Assembly: GCA_965215115.1 (NCBI GenBank)
Contig: OZ244050.1
Location: 2,914,001-2,978,000 of the forward strand
DNA from: CALDTK01 sp965215115
GTDB taxonomy: Bacteria > Bacteroidota > Bacteroidia > Chitinophagales > Saprospiraceae
Length of the DNA: 64,000 bases
Direction of reading: 5' to 3'
Positions 35,556 to 43,100 of the stretch are shown one piece after another (position 1 is the first letter of the stretch; each line of letters opens with the position of its first letter). The translations under genes were made by a program, and so were the position numbers. Under the pieces are notes generated by a model. That model searched no databases. It was not told where the DNA came from and saw only the letters and a list, made by a program, of their open reading frames with translations.

Positions 35556-37034
35556 ATGTCCGTCGCCACCGAAACCGCCGAGCTAGAAGCCCTCTGCGTG
35601 TTGCCCGAGCCGATGCCGGCCGACATCGTGGACACGCTGGCGGGCTTCCCGGTCTTCAGGGATGTCGAGCGCGAGGCCGTCGAGTGGTTCGTCGCGCATA
35701 GCCAGTGCGTGCGCTACGCCGAGGACGCGCTGATCGCGAAGGCCGGTGACCCGGTGACGGCGATGTGGGTGATCGTGTCGGGGCGCGTCAAGTTCTCGAT
35801 GGAGAACAACAAGGGCTTCAAGGACCTCGGCGACAGCTTGCCGGGGGAGACGATGGGCGTGCTGCCCTTCTCGCGGATGACGGTGACGCTCGGCAACGTG
35901 CGCGCCTGCGAGGAGACGGTGCTGTTGCAGATCGACAAGCGCTGCTACACGGAGATGGTGCAGGTGAGCTACCAGCTCGTCCAGAACCTCGTGGCCACGA
36001 TGTCGGACCGGATCCGGGAGTTTTCCGATTCCCGCGCGCAGGACGAGAAGATGATGAGCTTGGGGAAGCTCTCGGCCGGGCTGGCGCACGAGCTCAACAA
36101 CCCGGCGGCCGCCGTCGTGCGGAGTGCCGAAGCGCTGTACCAGCAGCTCCACGCCACGCCCGAATCCTTCAAGAAGATCATGCTGATGCAGGTGACGCCC
36201 GCCGAGGTGGACGCCGTCAACGGGGTGATCTTCGAGCGCCTCCGCAGACTCAGCGAGGACGACACCCGCACGACGATGGACCGGCTCGACGCCTCGGAGG
36301 CGATCGAGGACTGGCTCGGCGACCACGACGTGCCGGTCCGCGACGAGATCGTCGAATCCCTGGTGAGCGCGCGCTTCGAGCCTGCGCACCTCGCCCGGAT
36401 CAACGAGATCGTCGACGGGCGCAGCCTCGCCGACCTCGTGGAGTGGGTCGCGAAGAACATCGAGATGGAGGTGCTCACGGCCGAGATCAAGGACGGGGCG
36501 GCGCGCATCTCGGAGCTGGTCGGCTCGGTGAAGAGCTACACGCACATGGATCGGGCGGCCGGGCCGCAGGCGCTCGACGTGCACGAGGGCCTGCGCACGA
36601 CGCTCATCATGCTGAAGCACAAGTTCAAGCGCAAGAACGTGGCGCTCGTCAAGGACTTCGACACCACGCTACCGCTGGTCACGGCCTGGGGCGGGCAGAT
36701 CAACCAGGTGTACACCAACCTGATCGACAATGCCATCGACGCGGCCGCCGATGCGCCTTCCGGCAAACCGACGGTGACCGTGCGCACGCGGAGTCTCCCG
36801 GCGGGCGTCTGCGTCGAGGTGGAGGACAATGGCCCGGGCATCCCGGAGGCGTACCGCGAGGAGATCTTCAGTCCATTTTTTACGACCAAGCCCGTGGGCG
36901 AGGGCACGGGGATGGGTTTGGATATCGTGAAGAAGATATTGGACAAGCACGGGACGCAGCCCGTGATCGAGAGTGGGGTAGGGCGGACGGTGGTGCGGTT
37001 TTGTTTGGGGGTCGGGAACCGAGAGGCCGGATAA
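35556..37034 (+). CDS. Histidine kinase with cyclic-nucleotide-binding domain
   Basis: 492 residues. Residues about 20-150 form a cNMP-binding beta-barrel (FRDVEREAVEWFV, GDPVTAMWVIVSGRVKF, LPGETMGVLPF). Then a dimerisation region with the His box LSAGLAHELNNPAAAV (phospho-His in AHELNNP), and an ATPase domain with N-box NLIDNAIDAA, G1 VEDNGPGIPE and G2 GEGTGMGLDIV. No membrane segment is visible, so it is a cytoplasmic sensor. No response regulator is adjacent. It is divergent from egtB with a 79-base gap. The same architecture is known in many bacteria; input nucleotide unknown. Confidence 0.85.
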   Translation: MSVATETAELEALCVLPEPMPADIVDTLAGFPVFRDVEREAVEWFVAHSQCVRYAEDALIAKAGDPVTAMWVIVSGRVKFSMENNKGFKDLGDSLPGETMGVLPFSRMTVTLGNVRACEETVLLQIDKRCYTEMVQVSYQLVQNLVATMSDRIREFSDSRAQDEKMMSLGKLSAGLAHELNNPAAAVVRSAEALYQQLHATPESFKKIMLMQVTPAEVDAVNGVIFERLRRLSEDDTRTTMDRLDASEAIEDWLGDHDVPVRDEIVESLVSARFEPAHLARINEIVDGRSLADLVEWVAKNIEMEVLTAEIKDGAARISELVGSVKSYTHMDRAAGPQALDVHEGLRTTLIMLKHKFKRKNVALVKDFDTTLPLVTAWGGQINQVYTNLIDNAIDAAADAPSGKPTVTVRTRSLPAGVCVEVEDNGPGIPEAYREEIFSPFFTTKPVGEGTGMGLDIVKKILDKHGTQPVIESGVGRTVVRFCLGVGNREAG

Positions 37035-37106
37035 TTGAGATCTAGGGATAACAGCGGTTGTTGAGTCTCGGTCCGTGCGCAACAGACAGCCGGGCTGAAG
37101 CCCGAG

Positions 37107-37202
37107 CTGGCCCACATGCAGACCTCCGGCCTGCCGACGGGCTCGTCACGCGTCTCGGCAGGCCGGAGGTCTGCATGTGGGCCAGCAAGCACTTCAGTGC
37201 TT
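37107..37202. repeat. 31-bp perfect inverted repeat plus small hairpin
   Basis: The arms at 37107-37137 and 37155-37185 are exact reverse complements over 31 bases (left arm begins CTGGCCCACATGCAG) with a 17-base spacer. Directly behind is AAGCACT-TC-AGTGCTT (37187-37202). The element lies between two converging genes and could act as a bidirectional terminator or be a mobile hairpin element. Confidence 0.85.
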
Positions 37203-37248
37203 CTGGCTTCTCCCGGTCTACGTTGCAGGTTAGGGTTTACCCAGGTGA

Positions 37249-38403
37249 CTATAGACTATAGTCTCCACTAATGAAGCGGGCGAAAAATGGATCTACGAAT
37301 ACGTGATCCTTGGAAGTAAGCGCTGGCCGTAGTATATCCTGCTCTACCAAGATCTTGAGTGCAGATCGGATTGTGCTGTCGGGACTCTTCGTGGCTCTTG
37401 CCAAGTGAGCTGGAGAGAGTCTACTCGATCGTGGGTCGGCCAGTGCGCTAAGGATCTTCTGTCGGCTGAGTGGTTGGGTCCTAAACAAAGTTTGGTAGAT
37501 GAGTGCCTCGCCCTGGACGATATGATCTATGGCAGCCTCCACCACCTCGCTGTCTATCGCTCCCAACCCCTTGAGTACCGCGCGACTGTAGGTGCGGTAG
37601 CAAAGCTTTTGGATATTGTAAGGTACCCCACTGCACTCACGTAGGATAAGCTCGGCGACGGCCTCCGATATTGAGATGTTCCTGTTGCCGAACGAAGTTT
37701 GGATGAATTCAACCATGTCCGCAGAAGGGATTTCGCCCAGCATGAGCGTGTCACCCAGGCGGTAGAAAGGTCTTTTGTATTGCGTGACCATCGCTGCCAT
37801 CATCGTCGTATCCGAGCCAGCAAACACGTACGCGAGATGTCTGTGCTCCTGGATGCATGCCCGAAGCTGTTTCTCCGCAGCGATTCCCTCGCGCCGCGAA
37901 ATCTCCTGAAACTCGTCGATCATGATCCCGATGATGATCCCGCGCTCCTGGGCTAACGCATTGGCGCGCCCGAGGACCTCGATCAGACTCGGAGTGTCTT
38001 TGTCGGGGTTGATCGGGGTCACACCTACCGAGATTGAATCCGTCGTCGGCTCGTAGGTGACGTGCGGCTGCAGCGAGGCGAACCATTCTATTACTTTGAG
38101 GCTGCGCTCCTTCAAGCCCATCGGTAGCGCGTTCGCGATCGCAGCCACGAGTTCGCCCGCAAGATCATTGAGCGTAAGGGTCGCCTCCGCATTTACGAGA
38201 ACCGTAGGCACCCCCCGTGCAGATGCTTCGGCCTTCGCCACATTCAGGATCGAGGTCTTCCCGAAGCGCCGCGGACCGATCACAAACAACCTCGCGCCAT
38301 CGAGTAGGGTCTGCGTTACGTTTTGCACTTCTTCGACCCGGTCGACGAGGTCTTCGCGGGTGAGCGAAGTGCCGAAGCGAAAGGGGTTTCGGGCTCTGTC
38401 CAT
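37249..38403 (-). CDS. AAA ATPase, archaeal-ATPase/STAND type
   Basis: 384 residues. Walker A GPRRFGKTS, Walker B IIGIMIDEFQE, a sensor-like FAGSDTTMM, and a C-terminal winged-helix-like part (SRLSPAHLARATKSPDSTIRSALKILV). Such ATPases often act in regulation, defence or DNA handling of mobile elements; the exact role is unknown. Its codon use and base composition are visibly less GC-rich than its neighbours and the upstream region is AT-rich, which suggests acquisition by transfer. TAGTTTG lies five bases ahead of the ATG. No dispersed word is found in it, in line with recent arrival. Confidence 0.75.
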   Translation of the reverse strand: MDRARNPFRFGTSLTREDLVDRVEEVQNVTQTLLDGARLFVIGPRRFGKTSILNVAKAEASARGVPTVLVNAEATLTLNDLAGELVAAIANALPMGLKERSLKVIEWFASLQPHVTYEPTTDSISVGVTPINPDKDTPSLIEVLGRANALAQERGIIIGIMIDEFQEISRREGIAAEKQLRACIQEHRHLAYVFAGSDTTMMAAMVTQYKRPFYRLGDTLMLGEIPSADMVEFIQTSFGNRNISISEAVAELILRECSGVPYNIQKLCYRTYSRAVLKGLGAIDSEVVEAAIDHIVQGEALIYQTLFRTQPLSRQKILSALADPRSSRLSPAHLARATKSPDSTIRSALKILVEQDILRPALTSKDHVFVDPFFARFISGDYSL

Positions 38404-38436
38404 CGCTGCAAACTACGTCGCGAAAATTTAGTGACG

Positions 38437-38457
38437 AAAATTTGGCCACCAAATTTT
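38437..38457. promoter_or_regulatory. Operator-like palindrome upstream of AAA ATPase
   Basis: Perfect inverted repeat AAAATTTGG-CCA-CCAAATTTT, with a related half site CGAAAATTTA just before it (38421-38430) and two copies of TCGCGATAA after it (38468-38488). The position, 34-54 bases ahead of the start codon and just outside the promoter word, fits a repressor site. Nothing else in this AT-rich gap (38404-38543) looks coding. Confidence 0.55.
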
Positions 38458-38543
38458 GGTCTTCGATATCGCGATAAGTTCGCGATAATTCTGGGCTCGT
38501 CACAGTGGCGGACGTGTCCCCACACGTTTCTCAAATGTTTGCC

Positions 38544-39839
38544 CTACCGCAACACCCCCATCCACAACTCCGCCGCCTTCTCGGCCTTCTCCCGGATAAA
38601 ATCCCGGTCCTGCTCATCCCCCACCTCGTACGTCACGCCCACCGCCCCGTAGTGGGTCGCGATCCAGCTCGCGCTCGTCGGGCGGCCGATGGCCTCGGCC
38701 TCGATGCGCAGCGTATCCTGCCCGAGCACGGGGTAGTAGTAGTCGGCCTTCGTGCGCGCGGGCCGGTACGGCGGCGCGTAGCGGTCGGCTACGAATCCGT
38801 TGAGGCCCTGCGTCCACGCATCGAGCCGGTCGGCCCCGCGGAAGATCACCTTGTCGGGGTCGTGCGTGTAGAGCACGTCGTACTGCGTCGAGTGGAAGTC
38901 CATCCCCCACACCACCTGGTCTTGCGTGGTGTGCTCCTGGAGCCAGGTCACGATCTGGCGCACCTCCGGTTGGCGGTAAAAGCCCCAGTCCCGGTTCAGG
39001 TCGATGCCGCCGGCGTTGTGGCGCCAGTGACCCTCGTCGACGCCGTCCGGATTGACGGTCGGGAAGATGATGATGCGGTGGTTTTGGCGAAAGCCCTCCG
39101 CCAAGGCGTCACCGGCGAAGACGCGCTCCACGAAGCTCTGGAACGCCATGAAGCCCGTCACCTCCGGCGGGTGCTGCCGCGTGAAGAGGATCACGGTCGG
39201 GCGGCGGTCTTCGTCGTCGGAGCCCGTGTCGAGCTTCCAGAGCGGGCGCCCGAGGCGGCTTTGCCCGATGGTGTCCCAGCGCAGGGTCGGATTGGCGCGC
39301 ACGAGCCCCGCCACGTAGCGCCGCACGCTGTCGACGTTGATGATCTCCTGCCCGCTGAGGTACACGCCCGCCGGCCCGATCGTGAGCCGCACGTCGTTCG
39401 TATTGGCCGTCGTGTCGAAGCTCGACGTCGGCAGATACGTATACGGTCCACTAATCGCCGGCGCCGTCTTCGGCAGGTAGCGATTCCCGACGCCCGTGGG
39501 GTAGGTGAGCCGCACGGTGACCTCGCGCTCGGTCGGGGCCGAGAGGTGGAACGCGAACCAGGGACTCGCGTTGATGGGCTGGTTCTCGGCCGGGATCTCG
39601 GCGAGGAATAGCGGGCGCCCGAGCGTGTCCGTCCCGCTTTCGCTAAAACTCGCCAGCCGTGCCCCGGGGAAGTCGGCTTTCGCCAAAACCCCGGACGGCG
39701 TCACGAAGGTCGTGTCGGGCAGGAGGCGCACGGGCCGCGTCTCGGTGTCGACGGGGGAGGGCTGCTCGTAGGTGAGGAGTTGCGGGCGGCAGGCGCTCGC
39801 GAGAGAGACGGAGATGCCGAGGAGGAGGGTTGCGCGCAT
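38544..39839 (-). CDS. M14 zinc carboxypeptidase lipoprotein
   Basis: 431 residues with lipoprotein signal ending SLASAC. Zinc ligands of M14 peptidases are visible: RQHPPEVTGF (His-x-x-Glu) and the later DFHST (His); DLNRDWGFYRQPE lies between, giving the substrate-carboxylate Arg. An N-terminal beta-sandwich precedes the catalytic domain, as in several Bacteroidota M14 proteins. Expected role: trimming C-terminal residues of peptides outside the cell membrane. Three dispersed words lie in it (39081 FRQN, 39635 FSES, 39675 VLAKA). TATCTTCA is seven bases ahead of the ATG. Confidence 0.85.
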   Translation of the reverse strand: MRATLLLGISVSLASACRPQLLTYEQPSPVDTETRPVRLLPDTTFVTPSGVLAKADFPGARLASFSESGTDTLGRPLFLAEIPAENQPINASPWFAFHLSAPTEREVTVRLTYPTGVGNRYLPKTAPAISGPYTYLPTSSFDTTANTNDVRLTIGPAGVYLSGQEIINVDSVRRYVAGLVRANPTLRWDTIGQSRLGRPLWKLDTGSDDEDRRPTVILFTRQHPPEVTGFMAFQSFVERVFAGDALAEGFRQNHRIIIFPTVNPDGVDEGHWRHNAGGIDLNRDWGFYRQPEVRQIVTWLQEHTTQDQVVWGMDFHSTQYDVLYTHDPDKVIFRGADRLDAWTQGLNGFVADRYAPPYRPARTKADYYYPVLGQDTLRIEAEAIGRPTSASWIATHYGAVGVTYEVGDEQDRDFIREKAEKAAELWMGVLR

Positions 39840-39846
39840 GGGGCGG

Positions 39847-39854
39847 TGAAGATA
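39847..39854 (-). promoter_or_regulatory. Promoter -7-like word TATCTTCA
   Basis: GC-tolerant variant of TAnnTTTG on the minus strand, seven bases ahead of the M14 peptidase ATG (39839). Confidence 0.35.
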
Positions 39855-40002
39855 TTTGTAGCACGCCTAGGTTTAGGCGTCGGGGCGCGGGGCCAGCAGC
39901 TCGATGCGTTTCCTGCACGTGCGCGGCGTAGCTGTGTTGGGTATATCAGGCGCAGGCCAATCGCAACGGGGGGGTCGACGATGACGCACCCCGCCCCCGC
40001 CC

Positions 40003-40010
40003 TACCTTCA
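40003..40010 (+). promoter_or_regulatory. Promoter -7-like word TACCTTCA
   Basis: Seven bases ahead of the ATG at 40018; the same TACCTTC word precedes ATGs at 42261 and 56170 at four to five bases and that at 47446 at 23 bases. Confidence 0.4.
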
Positions 40011-40017
40011 CCCCACC

Positions 40018-40407
40018 ATGCAGGACTGGCAAATCGACTTCGCGTGGCTGCGGGTGCGCCACTTCGTCAAGGACGCCCTGCGCCACGATCGCCTGCCCGA
40101 CCTCCAGGCCGTCCTCATGATGATCGGCGTCCAGGAGTTGGGCATCTGGCGCAAGACCTTCACCAAGGAGGAGAAGCAGGACCTCATGCACGTCGGGACC
40201 TGCGAGGTGCTCGCGCCGGCGGGCTACTACGCCTTCACGCACCGCGACGCCGACGGCTGGCCGCACTACCGGCCCTTACGCAACGTCGAGATCAAGGGCG
40301 AGGCCGCGCAGGAGCGCCTCCTCAAACTCCACATCATCCAATACTTCGAGACATGGGAAGCCTTCGACGCCGAGGCCGAGCTGCCGCACGACGCCGCCAC
40401 GGACTAG
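40018..40407 (+). CDS. Conserved Bacteroidota hypothetical protein
   Basis: 129 residues, soluble, no signal. Contains WLRVRHFVKDALRHDRLPDLQ, IGVQELGIW, FTKEEKQDLMHVG and GYYAFTHRDADGWPHY, which I recognise as a small conserved family of Bacteroidota without known function. The last 55 bases overlap the start of the next gene in another frame. Confidence 0.7.
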   Translation: MQDWQIDFAWLRVRHFVKDALRHDRLPDLQAVLMMIGVQELGIWRKTFTKEEKQDLMHVGTCEVLAPAGYYAFTHRDADGWPHYRPLRNVEIKGEAAQERLLKLHIIQYFETWEAFDAEAELPHDAATD

Positions 40408-41060
40408 CGGGCGCGTGGGGCCTCGCGTGGGCGCTGGCGCTCGTCGGCGCGCTGCTGGCCGGCGCTTGCCAGGGCGACGGCCGCCGGTACGTCCTGATCC
40501 AGACCGACTTCGGCGACATGCGCGTGCTGCTGTACGACTCGACCCCGGTGCACCGCGACAATTTCGTCAAACTCGTCGAGCAGGGCTTCTACGACAGTCT
40601 GCTGTTCCACCGCGTCATCCCGGGCTACATGATCCAGGGCGGGGATCCGGATTCGCGCCGGGCCGCGCCGGGGGCCATGCTCGGCGAGGGCGGACCCGGC
40701 TACACCCTCCCGGCGGAGATCGGCGCGCCGCACCTGCGGGGCGTTCTGGCGGCAGCCCGCTTCGGCGACCCCGTCAACCCGGACAAGCGCTCGAACGGTT
40801 CGCAGTTCTTCATCGTCGCCGGGCAGCCCGTCACCGACGAGGTGCTCGACCGGATGCTCGCCAACTACGCCGCCACGGTCACCGACGAGCAGCGCGCCCG
40901 CTACCGCAAGTACGGCGGGGCTCCGCAACTCGACGGCGGGTACACGGCCTTCGGGGAGGTGGTCGAGGGGCTGTACGTCATCGACAAGATCGCCGCCGTG
41001 CCGCGCGACCGGCTCGACCGGCCGCGGGAGGATGTGTACATGCGGATCGTGGTGGATTGA
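40353..41060 (+). CDS. Cyclophilin-type peptidyl-prolyl isomerase lipoprotein
   Basis: 235 residues. An Arg-rich start leads into a hydrophobic stretch and lipobox LLAGAC, then a complete cyclophilin domain: LYDSTPVHRDNFVKLVEQGFYD, LFHRVIPGYMIQGGDP, GGPGYTLPAEI, NGSQFFIV. It should speed proline isomerisation of exported proteins at the cytoplasmic membrane's outer face or in the outer membrane. The only in-frame start is ATG 40353, inside the previous gene, so the two are likely coupled. The paralogue follows 125 bases later. Confidence 0.85.
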   Translation: MGSLRRRGRAAARRRHGLAGAWGLAWALALVGALLAGACQGDGRRYVLIQTDFGDMRVLLYDSTPVHRDNFVKLVEQGFYDSLLFHRVIPGYMIQGGDPDSRRAAPGAMLGEGGPGYTLPAEIGAPHLRGVLAAARFGDPVNPDKRSNGSQFFIVAGQPVTDEVLDRMLANYAATVTDEQRARYRKYGGAPQLDGGYTAFGEVVEGLYVIDKIAAVPRDRLDRPREDVYMRIVVD

Positions 41061-41127
41061 TGGCTCGGGCAGGAGGTGGACCTTCGGCCCGCTGGGGGGG
41101 CGGGGCATCATTCGGGGTGTTTGGACT

Positions 41128-41142
41128 GTTTTGCCGAAAGGC
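41128..41142 (+). repeat. Dispersed-word relative GTTTTGCCGAAAGGC (intergenic)
   Basis: Second sequence class, identical to copies in the GH3 gene (10153) and egtB (35103, opposite strand). It stands between the two cyclophilin genes, just ahead of the promoter word at 41151. Confidence 0.65.
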
Positions 41143-41150
41143 GTCCTCTG

Positions 41151-41158
41151 TACCTTTG
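41151..41158 (+). promoter_or_regulatory. Promoter -7 word TACCTTTG
   Basis: Perfect TAnnTTTG 26 bases ahead of the ATG of the PKD-cyclophilin gene, so this paralogue has its own promoter despite the short gap to the upstream cyclophilin. Confidence 0.55.
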
Positions 41159-41184
41159 GGCCGTCCTGATCCGTCCGCTCGTCT

Positions 41185-42102
41185 ATGCTCGTCTCTCTTA
41201 CGTCCACGAGGCTTTCGCCAAAACCCGCCACCCTCGTTTTGCTGACAAGCGTACTGGTCCTCGCCTGCGCCCGCCCCACCGCCCGCTTCGCCGTGGATGC
41301 ACCCGACAAAACCGCCCCGGCCACCGTCGGCTTCGAGAACCAGTCCGAGCGGGCCCAAACCTACTTTTGGGACTTCGGCGACGGCAACACGAGCGAAGAA
41401 GCCTCGCCGAACCACCGCTACGCGACCAGCGGCAATTACCTCGTCACCCTACGCGCCCGGGGCAAGCGCCGCACCGGCGTCGACACCCAGCGCATCCAAA
41501 TCATCGGACCCCTAGCTTGTATGGTAGAGATCACCACCCCCTTCGGCAAAATGCTCGTCAAACTCAGCGACCAGACCCCGAAACACCGCGATAATTTCAT
41601 CAAACTCGTCGAGCAGGGCTTCTACGAGGACCTGCTGTTCCACCGCGTCATCGACGGGTTCATGCTCCAGGGCGGTGACCCGAACAGCAAGAATGCCGCC
41701 CCCGGCGCCCAGCTCGGCAGCGGCGGCCCCGGCTACACCGTCGACGCCGAGTTCACGCCCGAACTCGCCCACGTCAAGGGCGCCCTGTCCGCGGCGCGCC
41801 TCGGGGACCAGATGAATCCCCAGAAGGCCTCGAGCGGCTCCCAGTTCTACATCGTGAGCGGTCGCCCGGTCAGCGAGCAGGAGCTCAAGCGCACCGAGAG
41901 CATGAAGGACGTTCGCTACACCCCCGAGACCCGCGAGGCCTACCTGGCCAACGGCGGGGTCCCCTTCCTCGACGCGGAGTACACCGTCTTCGGCCAGGTG
42001 GTCGAGGGCCTGGACGTGATCGACAAGATCGCCGCCGTCAGGACCGCCCCCGGGGATCGCCCCGTGGAAGACGTCACGATGCGGATGCGGGTGATTAATT
42101 AG
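41185..42102 (+). CDS. PKD-cyclophilin fusion lipoprotein
   Basis: 305 residues. Signal ending VLVLAC, then one PKD domain (about 30-110: VGFENQSERAQTYFWDFGDGN, ending in a VTLRARG strand), then a cyclophilin domain (LFHRVIDGFMLQGGDP, GGPGYTVDAEF, SGSQFYIV). The PKD domain probably serves as a spacer or binding module for exported clients. It is clearly a paralogue of the upstream cyclophilin, with which it shares KLVEQGFY and LDVIDKIAAV/LYVIDKIAAV. The exact dispersed word at 41210 lies in the signal peptide and is read LSPK. Confidence 0.88.
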   Translation: MLVSLTSTRLSPKPATLVLLTSVLVLACARPTARFAVDAPDKTAPATVGFENQSERAQTYFWDFGDGNTSEEASPNHRYATSGNYLVTLRARGKRRTGVDTQRIQIIGPLACMVEITTPFGKMLVKLSDQTPKHRDNFIKLVEQGFYEDLLFHRVIDGFMLQGGDPNSKNAAPGAQLGSGGPGYTVDAEFTPELAHVKGALSAARLGDQMNPQKASSGSQFYIVSGRPVSEQELKRTESMKDVRYTPETREAYLANGGVPFLDAEYTVFGQVVEGLDVIDKIAAVRTAPGDRPVEDVTMRMRVIN

Positions 42103-42130
42103 GGTGCAGGGTGCCTAGGTGCGGGGTGCG

Positions 42131-42240
42131 CACCCCGGCACCCCGGCACCCCGGCACCCCGGCACCCAGGCACCCAGGCACCCAGGCACCCAGGCACCCC
42201 GGCACCCCGGCACCCCGGCACCCCGGCACCCAGGCACACT
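42131..42240. repeat. Tandem 10-bp repeat (CACCCCGGCA / CACCCAGGCA)
   Basis: About eleven head-to-tail copies of a 10-bp unit with one variable base, preceded at 42101-42130 by inverted single units (AGGGTGC, GGTGCGGGGTGC). It fills the gap between the PKD-cyclophilin and ppgK genes and ends directly at the ppgK promoter. Confidence 0.9.
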
Positions 42241-42248
42241 TTACTCCC

Positions 42249-42256
42249 TACCTTCC
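42249..42256 (+). promoter_or_regulatory. ppgK promoter-like word TACCTTCC
   Basis: Four bases ahead of the ppgK ATG at 42261. Only the TA and TT positions match the classic consensus. Confidence 0.35.
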
Positions 42257-42260
42257 CCCC

Positions 42261-43070
42261 ATGCACAACCCACAGCACATCCTCGGGATCGACGTCGGCG
42301 CGACCGGCATCAAGGGCGCCATCGTCGACCTGTCGACCGGCAGGCTCCTCACCGAGCGGCTGCGCGTGCCCACGCCTCAGCCCGCGACCCCGGAGGCGAT
42401 CACGGAGGCGTTCCACGAGCTGTACCGCCTCTTCGAATACGGGGGCGACGTGGTGGGGGTGGGTTTCCCGGCCATCATCCGCAAGGGCGTGGCACTGTCG
42501 GCGGCCAACATCAGTCCCGACTGGATCAGGACCTCGGTGGCGGACGCGTTCTCGCGCGTGTGCGGGAAGCGGGTGTACGTGCTGAACGACGCCGACGCCG
42601 CGGGGCTCGCGAGCGCGACCTACGGTTCGGCGCAGCACGCCTCCGGGGTGACGGTCTTCCTCACGATCGGGACCGGCATCGGGTCGGCGCTCTTCATCGA
42701 CGATGAACTGGTGCCCAACTCCGAGTTCGGCCACGTGTACATGCCCAACGGCATGAAGGCCGAGCACTACGCGAGTTCGAAGACCCGCAAGACGCTCGAG
42801 CTCGGGTGGGAGGAGTGGGGCGCGCGTTTCGGGGAGGTGCTCTCGCAGCTGGAGCGCGTCCTCTCGCCGGATTTGTTCGTCCTCGGCGGCGGGGCCTCGA
42901 AGCACTTCGAGTTGTACAAGCACAAGTTCGACACGGTCGTACCCGTGGTGCCGGCGGAGTACCAGAACGAGGCCGGGGCCGTGGGGGCGGCGCTGTTTGC
43001 GTATAAGCAGAGCCAGGTGCCGGCCGGCGGTAGGCACATTGTAGAGCGGTCGGGTGGGCCATCGTTCTAG
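42261..43070 (+). CDS. ppgK: Polyphosphate glucokinase (ROK family)
   Basis: 269 residues; phosphorylates glucose using polyphosphate and possibly ATP. The phosphate-binding start GIDVGATGIKGAIVDL, the PpgK-typical ERLRVPTPQPATP, the catalytic-Asp region LNDADAAGLA, and FLTIGTGIGSALF are all present, followed by EFGHVYM. Length and pattern fit PpgK rather than ATP-only ROK glucokinases; donor preference remains inferred. ATG 42261 is chosen because earlier in-frame codons fall in the tandem repeat. Confidence 0.88.
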   Translation: MHNPQHILGIDVGATGIKGAIVDLSTGRLLTERLRVPTPQPATPEAITEAFHELYRLFEYGGDVVGVGFPAIIRKGVALSAANISPDWIRTSVADAFSRVCGKRVYVLNDADAAGLASATYGSAQHASGVTVFLTIGTGIGSALFIDDELVPNSEFGHVYMPNGMKAEHYASSKTRKTLELGWEEWGARFGEVLSQLERVLSPDLFVLGGGASKHFELYKHKFDTVVPVVPAEYQNEAGAVGAALFAYKQSQVPAGGRHIVERSGGPSF

Positions 43071-43100
43071 ACCTAGCCCGGGCGAGCTACCGCTCGCTTG

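Noticed and set aside
36752..36768. GCCTTCCGGCAAACC in the histidine kinase as a sister-word copy
   Set aside because: Several mismatches; not distinguishable from chance in GC-rich coding DNA.
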